Origin: JBEBXQ01 sp040391535
Lineage (GTDB): Bacteria > Bacteroidota > Bacteroidia > Cytophagales > Spirosomataceae
Direction: 5' to 3'
NCBI GenBank assembly: GCA_040391535.1
Contig: JBEBXQ010000078.1
Span: 1-23,917, forward strand
Length of the DNA stretch: 23,917 bases
Part shown: positions 1 to 5,267 of the stretch, piece after piece
How positions within the stretch are numbered: the stretch's first letter is position 1
How the letters are laid out: the number at the start of each line of letters is the position of its first letter
Translations under genes and position numbers: made by a program
The notes under the pieces: model-generated
Seen by the model: only the letters and a program-made list of their open reading frames with translations
The model's database searches: none
Told to the model about the DNA's origin: nothing

Positions 1-3
1 ATT

Positions 4-38
4 AAAAATTTCTGCCCTTGTTTCTGACAAAGGCAGAA
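4..38 (-). terminator. Rho-independent terminator of the 3-hydroxyacyl-CoA dehydrogenase gene
   Basis: Two 12-base arms at 10-21 and 27-38 pair with a single G-U wobble around a 5-base loop. Read on the minus strand, the hairpin is followed by a run of five T (plus-strand A run at 4-8). It lies about 43 bases after the stop codon of the dehydrogenase gene, so it most likely ends that transcript. Confidence 0.8.
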
Positions 39-80
39 TAAACATTACGAACAGACGATTTTGACATCGTTAGTTATCAT

Positions 81-977
81 TTACTTCAGAAAGTCCTTTT
101 CCTTATACGCCGGATTGGGGTATCTGTAAAATCCCTCACCGGTAGAAACGCCCAGCTTGTTCTGATCGATAAAGTTCTTTTTAAGGTATTCGACCGTTTT
201 TATTTTTAGCGGATCGTGTGTTTCTTCTGCTTGCATTTTATTGATGTTGTAAGCAGTGGTAATCCCTACAACATCCAATATTGCAAAAGGACCGAGCGGA
301 GCTCCTGTTGCTATCATCCATGTCTTGTCGATAGTTTCCGGATCTGCCACTTCATTAACTAACAGATTCGTCGCTGCACTCAACAATGGTACCAATAAGG
401 AGTTCAGGATATATCCCGGTTGCTCTTTATACAATGGCAAGGCGACCATACCGATGCTTTTCGCAAATTCGACCAAGGCATCAAACACTGCTTTGTCAGT
501 ACCAGCATGCCCCATGACTTCAGCTGTATTATTGATCCAGATATTGTTTGCAAAATGCAGGGCAAGAAATTTTGCAGGTCTGCCGGTACTTTCGGCAAAC
601 TGGCTTGGTAACAGCGTAGACGAATTGGTGGCGAAAACCGTTTTTTCCGGAGCACTTTTTGCCAGTTCCTGATAGAAACTGATTTTAATTTCCGGGTTTT
701 CCGGAACGGCCTCGATAAGCAGGTCTGCGTCTTTTACTGCTTCAGCCAGATCAGAGTTGTAAGACAAAAGTGCCCTGGCAGAAGCCAATTGTTCATCCGA
801 TGCCGCCAGATCCCTTTTGAAGGCTGCAGCAATAATATCAAATTTAGCTTTGGCTTTCTCCAATACCTGGTCGTTGATATCGTAAACTGTGACGTTAAAT
901 CCATGAAAAGCGGCCTGAAAGGCTATCTGATAGCCCAGTACACCACTACCTGCAACTGTTATGTTTTTGAAACTCAT
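81..977 (-). CDS. 3-hydroxyacyl-CoA dehydrogenase, NAD-binding (3-hydroxybutyryl-CoA dehydrogenase type)
   Basis: This 298-aa protein has the short single-function form of the family, which oxidises 3-hydroxyacyl-CoA to 3-ketoacyl-CoA with NAD in the cytoplasm (beta-oxidation or short-chain acyl metabolism). The N-terminal Rossmann fold shows GSGVLG at residues 10-15 and an Asp at 33 ending the second strand, as expected for NAD. Catalytic-domain landmarks are visible: IEAVPE at 88-93, NSS at 118-120, His141 in LHFANN, Glu153 and Asn192 in PGYILNS. The HFxNP motif of well-studied members reads HFANNIW here, so the Pro is missing and substrate preference may differ. The C-terminal helical domain runs from about residue 187 to the end. 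A terminator follows, and the gene is transcribed away from the small ORF at 1095-1376. Family assignment is firm; the exact substrate is unknown. Confidence 0.9.
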   Translation of the reverse strand: MSFKNITVAGSGVLGYQIAFQAAFHGFNVTVYDINDQVLEKAKAKFDIIAAAFKRDLAASDEQLASARALLSYNSDLAEAVKDADLLIEAVPENPEIKISFYQELAKSAPEKTVFATNSSTLLPSQFAESTGRPAKFLALHFANNIWINNTAEVMGHAGTDKAVFDALVEFAKSIGMVALPLYKEQPGYILNSLLVPLLSAATNLLVNEVADPETIDKTWMIATGAPLGPFAILDVVGITTAYNINKMQAEETHDPLKIKTVEYLKKNFIDQNKLGVSTGEGFYRYPNPAYKEKDFLK

Positions 978-990
978 AAGGATATATTGT

Positions 991-1026
991 TAAAAGCGGT
1001 GGGTAGACGATCAGTATTTACCCACC
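991..1026 (-). terminator. Terminator downstream of the small ORF at 1095-1376
   Basis: A perfect 8-bp stem, GGTGGGTA at 998-1005 with TACCCACC at 1019-1026, encloses a 13-base loop. On the minus strand it is followed by GC and TTTT. It sits about 70 bases after the stop of the small minus-strand ORF and just before the start of the dehydrogenase gene, so it would separate the two transcripts. Confidence 0.55.
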
Positions 1027-1094
1027 AGGGTGTTAAAAAAGGAAAATGTATTTTATAATGTACGTATTTGCGGTTAAATATCGGCCCATTCCGT

Positions 1095-1376
1095 CTAAAA
1101 TATTACGCCAATCCATTCTCTAAATTTACCCGACTGTTCCGCCCAAGAAAGATTGTTAGTTTCCTGAGAGGTATCGTGTTTGTTAATATCATATTTCTGA
1201 TTGTCAGTTTCTACCTGAATAGGACCAGAAGCACAAATACCTAAAGCATAAAAGTAAATGCGAAATGGTTTTTCAGGAAATTTAAAAATGAGAGTTGCGG
1301 TAGAGATGTAACAAGGTTTATTACAGTTTACACTATAGAATGACAGCGTATCTTTCAGGCTTTCGTATGCTTTCAT
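1095..1376 (-). CDS. Small hypothetical protein (93 aa)
   Basis: I do not recognise this protein. It is 93 aa, soluble-looking, with no signal peptide or membrane segment. The middle (about residues 29-60) is rich in beta-type and aromatic residues and the C-terminal third is polar. It contains four Cys (18, 22, 48 and one context-free neighbour region to be confirmed). Support for a real gene is indirect: no gene covers this stretch in another frame, the composition is protein-like, and a terminator hairpin follows at 991-1026. The start codon at 1374-1376 is preceded only by a weak purine-rich stretch, which is common in Bacteroidota. It could be a strain-specific accessory protein; no function is proposed. 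Confidence 0.5.
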   Translation of the reverse strand: MKAYESLKDTLSFYSVNCNKPCYISTATLIFKFPEKPFRIYFYALGICASGPIQVETDNQKYDINKHDTSQETNNLSWAEQSGKFREWIGVIF

Positions 1377-1744
1377 TTTTCTATCTCTACATAAAATTCA
1401 GTATTCCAAAAATACGAATTAATTCATCCTATTATTAGCTGATTATACCAAATTCTGCATCTCAAAATCCAAAAACTCCACCCCTTGTACCTATCGTTGT
1501 AATTTAGGTTTCCGGTAAAATTATGGTATGTGTTAAGTAAAGATAAGCTGATATTTCCTTAAATACCTTATATAGGAGTTATTTGAATTTGTAAAGTGAG
1601 AGGAAATGATTCCCGATAAGTTTCCTGTTTTGGTGGTGCTAAATCCTGGAAATACGGAACAGAGTCGGGAATCATCAATAAAAAGACAAGAATGAAATTG
1701 ATACCATATAGATACGGTTCAATGCTACATTCTATAATGAACGG
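1377..1744. other. Intergenic region of 368 bases without a recognisable gene
   Basis: No convincing reading frame is seen on either strand. The stretch is AT-rich and holds one clear structure, the spaced inverted repeat at 1606-1616/1665-1675 (separate entry), plus a weaker bulged hairpin at 1697-1705/1716-1723. That second hairpin lies about 20-50 bases beyond the stop of the GNAT gene and could help to end its transcript, but it has no T run. Confidence 0.5.
1606..1675. repeat. Perfect 11-bp inverted repeat with 48-base spacer
   Basis: ATGATTCCCGA at 1606-1616 is the exact reverse complement of TCGGGAATCAT at 1665-1675. The 48-base interior includes further short complementary pieces (TTTCC at 1621-1625 with GGAAA at 1648-1652), so a branched RNA or DNA fold is possible. 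There is no T run on either side, so it does not look like an ordinary terminator. It could be a structured RNA, a small non-autonomous element or chance. Confidence 0.45.
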
Positions 1745-2194
1745 TTACTTTTTCCACCAGTGATAATAATTGTGCAGACCATCATACTCAAAACCGCAAC
1801 GGGGATATAGTTTGTTGCCTATGTTATTCGTTTTTTCGGTTTCAAGCATCAGACCACAGGCTCCTGTTTCCTCACACCATTGCTTGCTGCGGTCAATTAA
1901 TGCCACTGAGAGCCCTTTCCCTCTGTAGTCCGGGTGGACAAATAAATCACTTAGCAGCCATTGCTTCTGGAGGCGGGTATAGTGGAATAATTTATAAAGC
2001 TGTACAAAGCCAGCCGCTTTCCCGTCTATAATTGCCAGGAAAATGTCAGATTCACCGTTCAGGAATCTTTCTTTCAGAAACGTCTTTCCTCTTTCAATAT
2101 CCGGTTCCTGGCGATAAAAAATACGGTAAAGATTGAATAGCTCTGCTGTCTGGTCCAGATCTTCAAGGCTTGCCTTTTTGATTTTGTAGTTCAT
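1745..2194 (-). CDS. GNAT family N-acetyltransferase
   Basis: This 149-aa protein covers a single GNAT fold, the usual length for the family, which moves an acetyl group from acetyl-CoA to an amine of a small molecule or protein. Motif A, the acetyl-CoA pyrophosphate loop, is seen as VHPDYRGKGLS at residues 86-96 (R/QxxGxG/A pattern: R91, G92, G94). Motif B follows around NKLYPRCGFE at 127-136. The C-terminus is rich in Tyr, Trp and His (NYYHWWKK), which may shape the acceptor site. The gene is divergent from the MocR-type regulator and its promoter lies beside the likely operator, so it is the first candidate target of that regulator. The acceptor substrate cannot be read from the sequence. 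Confidence 0.88.
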   Translation of the reverse strand: MNYKIKKASLEDLDQTAELFNLYRIFYRQEPDIERGKTFLKERFLNGESDIFLAIIDGKAAGFVQLYKLFHYTRLQKQWLLSDLFVHPDYRGKGLSVALIDRSKQWCEETGACGLMLETEKTNNIGNKLYPRCGFEYDGLHNYYHWWKK

Positions 2195-2219
2195 TGCTAT
2201 AAATAGTTTGATTTAGGGG

Positions 2220-2227
2220 CAAATTTA
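2220..2227 (-). promoter_or_regulatory. -7 element of the GNAT promoter
   Basis: On the minus strand these bases read TAAATTTG, an exact match to the Bacteroidota -7 consensus TAnnTTTG, 25 bases upstream of the GNAT start codon. No TTTG -33 element is found at the normal 19-21 base spacing. That position is occupied by the inverted-repeat operator region, which would fit an activator-dependent promoter. Confidence 0.55.
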
Positions 2228-2235
2228 TTTTTTAA

Positions 2236-2280
2236 CAGGACTACATTTGTAATCCAGATTTTAAATATAAAGTAGTCCAG
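2236..2280. promoter_or_regulatory. Probable MocR operator between the GNAT and MocR genes
   Basis: Three related half-sites are visible: CAGGACTAC at 2236-2244, TAATCCAG at 2250-2257 and GTAGTCCAG at 2272-2280. The first and third form an inverted repeat (8 of 9 bases), and the second and third form a direct repeat (7 of 8) with starts 23 bases apart, about two helical turns. GabR and PdxR, the best-known MocR proteins, bind repeated half-sites of this kind in divergent promoters. The last half-site ends one base before the MocR start codon, which implies autoregulation. Confidence 0.6.
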
Positions 2281-2281
2281 A

Positions 2282-3736
2282 ATGTTTCCCTTCGAACATG
2301 TTATTTCTATTGATAAGGAAAGCAAAGCAGCTGTTTACAGGCAGATCGCTTTATCCATTATTGATGCCATCAGGAATGGCACATTAAAGGCTGGCGCACC
2401 TCTTCCTGGTAGCAGAGAGCTGGCTAAAACATTAGGAGTGCATCGTAAGACCGTCATTGCTGCTTACGAAGAACTGAATGCACAAGGCTGGATTAATATT
2501 GTTCCGAGAAAATATGTTTTAGTTTCTGAACATATTCCGTTGCTGAAACCTAAGCAATGGAATAAAGCGGAAGATCTGATATCCTACCGGAATGATTTCA
2601 GTTTCTCCTTCAGGAACATTGAAAAAAATGTAAAAGAAACGGACAGCCTGTCTCTTGCTGACATTATTATTGATGATGGACACCCCGATGTGAGATTGTC
2701 ACCCATCGATGATTTGCTGAAAACCTATCGTTCATATACTTCTAAAAAGTATGCAATAAAAAATGCAAACTCGGGTACGGAGCAGGGAACTTTACGGCTC
2801 AGGGAAGCACTGGTCAATTACTTGTCCGAAACCAGAGGTCTGAATGTTTCGGCAGATAATCTCCTGATTACGCATGGCGCTCAGATGAGCATTTATCTTA
2901 CCGCGCAATTACTTTTGGATTCGACATCTGAGGTTATTGTCGGGAAACCCAATTACCCTCTAGCCAATAGAACATTTCAGGAAACAGGGGCAGAGCTTCT
3001 GGAGGTAAATATAGATGAAAACGGAATTGATACCGGTGCTGTTGAAGCTATCTGCAAAAAGAAAAAGATCAGCGCAGTTTATGTGATTCCTCATCATCAT
3101 TATCCAACCACTGCCACCTTAAGTGTAGAGAGGCGAATGAAACTGTTAGAATTATCAGGTCAGTATTCGTTTGCTGTCATTGAAGATGACTATGACTACG
3201 ATTATCACTATACATCGTCTCCTTATCTGCCTTTGGCCAGTGGCAGTCATAGTGGCAGAGTTATTTATATCGGCTCCTTTTCCAAGATACTGGATCCGTC
3301 ACTTCGTATAGGTTTCATGGTTGCTCCTGCGAATTTCATAGCACAATGCACCGCACTCAGGAAAATAATTGATGTTGGCGGTGACGGCTATATGCAGAAT
3401 GCTTTAGCCTCATTGATAAAAGAAGGTGAGCTGAAAAGGCATATAAAGAAAGCTAAAAAATGCTACCATCAAAGACGGGATTATCTGGATGCATTACTGA
3501 AAGAAAAATTAGGTAAATACATATCCTACACGTTACCCTCGGGCGGTATGGCCGTCTGGATAAAACTACTTCCCGGATTTCCGGTTAGCCGGCTGACCTC
3601 CATGCCTCAGTTGCAGATTACCAGAGTTGATTACGAATACAATGCATTTCGTTTTGGCTTTGCTTCCATGAACGAGAAAGAGCTCAGAGAAGCGGTAGAC
3701 TTTTTGGAAACAACACTGGCCCCGAAGGGAATGTGA
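2282..3736 (+). CDS. MocR-type transcriptional regulator (GntR winged helix fused to class I aminotransferase domain)
   Basis: At 484 aa this has the normal length of PdxR/GabR-type regulators. Residues about 12-80 form the GntR winged helix-turn-helix, with the family signature AGAPLPGSRELAKTLGVHRKTV at 37-58 (given as positions; key residues P42, S44, R45, L48, R55, T57, V58). Residues about 125-480 are a fold-type I aminotransferase domain with the PLP-binding Lys335 in GSFSK, Asp302/303 in EDDYDYDYHY, and PHHHYPTT at 270-277 in place of the more usual PSHQFPTG. Such proteins sense PLP, or an amino compound joined to PLP, and act as DNA-binding regulators without doing net transamination. 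No vitamin B6 or GABA genes are adjacent, so the divergent GNAT gene is the best guess for a target. The ATG is only one base after the operator, so the leader must be very short. Confidence 0.92.
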   Translation: MFPFEHVISIDKESKAAVYRQIALSIIDAIRNGTLKAGAPLPGSRELAKTLGVHRKTVIAAYEELNAQGWINIVPRKYVLVSEHIPLLKPKQWNKAEDLISYRNDFSFSFRNIEKNVKETDSLSLADIIIDDGHPDVRLSPIDDLLKTYRSYTSKKYAIKNANSGTEQGTLRLREALVNYLSETRGLNVSADNLLITHGAQMSIYLTAQLLLDSTSEVIVGKPNYPLANRTFQETGAELLEVNIDENGIDTGAVEAICKKKKISAVYVIPHHHYPTTATLSVERRMKLLELSGQYSFAVIEDDYDYDYHYTSSPYLPLASGSHSGRVIYIGSFSKILDPSLRIGFMVAPANFIAQCTALRKIIDVGGDGYMQNALASLIKEGELKRHIKKAKKCYHQRRDYLDALLKEKLGKYISYTLPSGGMAVWIKLLPGFPVSRLTSMPQLQITRVDYEYNAFRFGFASMNEKELREAVDFLETTLAPKGM

Positions 3737-3876
3737 GCGGAGGCCTTCTGAATGGCAGGCGGCAGCTGAAAATGAACTACTGATCAGAACAAGTCTTAAC
3801 TTTTACATATAAACGAATCGTCTTTTTATCGGGACGTATTCATATATGTTATCTTTTTTATTATGATAAATATGCT

Positions 3877-3920
3877 ATATAAAAGCCAAATGATGAGATT
3901 TCATCTGGCTTTTATATTTT
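3877..3920. terminator. Bidirectional terminator hairpin
   Basis: Arms at 3877-3893 and 3901-3917 are 17 bases long with one mismatch (a G-U wobble when read on the minus strand) around a 7-base loop. T-rich sequence follows on the plus strand. It lies 140 bases after the MocR stop and just beyond the 3' end of the minus-strand hydrolase pseudogene, so it could stop transcription from both sides. Confidence 0.75.
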
Positions 3921-3938
3921 CCTGAATTAACAATTATA

Positions 3939-4307
3939 TTATCCAGGGTGTTGTTTAAAAAACGGAACAATCTGTTCCAGTGCATTACCGGTGGCCTCTG
4001 CTCCGTCATACAGGTCATGCCGCTTTATCAAACAGTTCAAAACCATCCCTGTACGAGCCAAAAGCACCTACTTTATCACCTACTACTACGTGAAGCGGTT
4101 GGGTAAATAATAAATCCGTCAGATGGAAAGCATCAAAAGCCAGCGTAATAAAACCTGCTTCTGCCAATGCCTTACCGTAAATATTTCCGGCCGTTTGTTC
4201 TTTACAGCTACTGATATGGATGTGCACAAACTATCGAAGGGTATTCTTCATGTAATAGTAATAGCAAAATTGGATTACCAGTCTTGATATGCTTTTGTTA
4301 CGGACAT
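3939..4307 (-). pseudogene. Degraded alpha/beta hydrolase (dienelactone-hydrolase-like/YcjY-type)
   Basis: Pieces of one hydrolase can be read on the minus strand in different frames. From a possible start at 4305-4307 the reading runs into stops. The piece PSIVCAHP (about 4221-4244) then breaks by a frameshift near 4211-4221 and resumes as ISSCKEQTAG followed by YGKALAEAGFITLAFDA. At about 4125-4132 this passes directly to LLFTQPLHVVVGDKVGAFGS, which belongs near the C-terminus of intact members. The nucleophile elbow and most of the core are therefore deleted. At about 4012-4018 a further deletion and frameshift joins FDKAA to HDLYDGAEATGNALEQIVPF, which ends at a stop at 3939-3941. Intact members are about 300 aa; roughly 120 codons remain here. 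At least three lesions make function impossible. The family call comes from recalled family motifs and is an inference. Confidence 0.82.
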
Positions 4308-4523
4308 GGTAAAGATTCAATCCTCTGGCAAATGACGGATAAAAGAAGGTGGAAGAACCTGAAAATCTGGTGAGAAATCCAGGTTTTGGAAATATGCCAT
4401 CATAAAATCCTGAAAAAGGTATTCCGGACAACTTTAAATGAAAATCTGAACTATTTTGACAATAAACACCGGAGCTATAAATAACCAGATGTCAAACAAT
4501 CAGGGACAAGATTTTTATTGGCA

Positions 4524-4560
4524 TAAAAAAAGGAAATATCCATAAACTGAATATTTCCTT
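4524..4560 (-). terminator. Terminator of the tRNA gene
   Basis: Arms AAGGAAATAT at 4530-4539 and ATATTTCCTT at 4551-4560 pair perfectly (10 bp) around an 11-base loop. On the minus strand the hairpin is followed by a run of T (plus-strand A run at 4524-4530). It begins 3 bases after the tRNA 3' end, which makes it the terminator of a single-gene tRNA transcript. Confidence 0.9.
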
Positions 4561-4563
4561 ACG

Positions 4564-4637
4564 TAGCGGAGACGGGAATCGAACCCGTGACCTCAGGGTT
4601 ATGAATCCTGCGCTCTAACCATCTGAGCTACCCCGCC
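4564..4637 (-). tRNA. tRNA with CAU anticodon, probably elongator tRNA-Met
   Basis: The minus strand folds into a full 74-base cloverleaf: acceptor GGCGGGG/CTCCGCT, D stem GCTC/GAGC, anticodon stem CAGGA/CCCTG with loop TTCATAA, a 5-base variable loop, T stem ACGGG/CCCGT with loop TTCGATT, and discriminator A. The anticodon is CAU. The initiator is unlikely because position 1 pairs (G-U) and the three G-C pairs next to the anticodon loop are missing. A lysidine-modified tRNA-Ile2 also has CAU and cannot be fully excluded. CCA is not encoded. Two oddities are an A31-C39 mismatch at the base of the anticodon loop and G-U pairs at 1-72 and 6-67. Confidence 0.93.
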
Positions 4638-4652
4638 GGATTAAATTTTGCA

Positions 4653-4684
4653 CAAAAGTATAGGGAAAAGCAATACAACGCAAA
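4653..4684 (-). promoter_or_regulatory. Promoter of the tRNA gene
   Basis: On the minus strand TTTG (4681-4684) is followed after exactly 20 bases by TACTTTTG (4653-4660), a full match to the Bacteroidota TTTG-N19/20-TAnnTTTG promoter. The -7 element ends 15 bases before the tRNA 5' end, leaving a leader of several bases for RNase P to remove. Confidence 0.8.
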
Positions 4685-4862
4685 TCTTCAGAAAGGATTT
4701 GATACAGTTTTTATTTTTTTGAATAAATTACGGAAAGCTTCCTTCTGTAGCTGAGTAATTTAGCACGTTAAAAAAAAGTAAAAAAAAATTGAGAAGGGAT
4801 TTTTGAAAAAAAATAGCGTTATTGAAGAAATTTCAGGTATAAACCCCTAATTACTATTAAGT

Positions 4863-5261
4863 ATGGAAAAGTCTAAATTTGTAGCTGAATATGAAATCAA
4901 GTCCTCTCCGAAGGTCTTATTTCCTTATATAAGTACTGCCTCCGGACTCGAACAATGGTTTGCAGAAAAAGTATCTGTTTTATCTGACAACCGGTTTAAT
5001 TTTCAATGGGATGGCGAAAGTTATTTTGCAAGGCAGGCTGTTTTCAGATTGAATAAACAGGTTAAATATGATTTTGAGCATCCCGAAAACAGAGAGGGGA
5101 CCTCTGAAAGTAATTATATTGAAATGCGGCTGGAAGTGAGTGATCTAACACAATCTACCTACCTGAGAATTGTTGACTGCAGTCAGACAATGGATGAGGA
5201 AGAACTTAATTTTGTGTGGGATGGCCTGATCGACAGCCTTAAAGAAATTGTTGGTAGCTGA
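4863..5261 (+). CDS. START-like domain protein
   Basis: This 132-aa cytoplasmic protein resembles the START/AHSA1-like (Bet v1-type) small lipid- or ligand-binding fold that is found widely in Bacteroidota. Visible hallmarks are the opening EYEIKSSPKVLFPYISTASGLEQWFAEKV region (residues 8-36; key residues S15, P16, L19, L29, W32, F33), the QWDG turn at about 48-51, and the C-terminal long helix ending in VWDGLIDSLKEIVG. There is no signal peptide. The next gene, an LptF/LptG-type permease, starts 6 bases after its stop, so the two are almost certainly co-transcribed. This suggests, without proving, a role in lipid handling or envelope biogenesis. No clear promoter is seen in the A-rich 225 bases upstream. 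Confidence 0.85.
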   Translation: MEKSKFVAEYEIKSSPKVLFPYISTASGLEQWFAEKVSVLSDNRFNFQWDGESYFARQAVFRLNKQVKYDFEHPENREGTSESNYIEMRLEVSDLTQSTYLRIVDCSQTMDEEELNFVWDGLIDSLKEIVGS

Positions 5262-5267
5262 TAAAGA

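Noticed and set aside
256..672. Plus-strand 138-aa open frame
   Set aside because: It lies wholly antisense to the dehydrogenase gene, whose conserved motifs show that the minus strand codes.
3841..3875. Partly symmetric AT-rich stretch before the 3877-3917 hairpin
   Set aside because: The match between its two halves is poor and explained by AT content.
4231..4431. Minus-strand 66-aa open frame next to the hydrolase pseudogene
   Set aside because: It overlaps the decayed hydrolase start region in another frame, has a low-complexity aromatic composition (ending CYYYYMKN) and no recognisable family.
4770..4830. Runs of A upstream of the START gene as a possible terminator or promoter
   Set aside because: There is no stem next to the A runs on either strand and no TAnnTTTG/TTTG pair at proper spacing. 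It is probably AT-rich leader or UP-type sequence.
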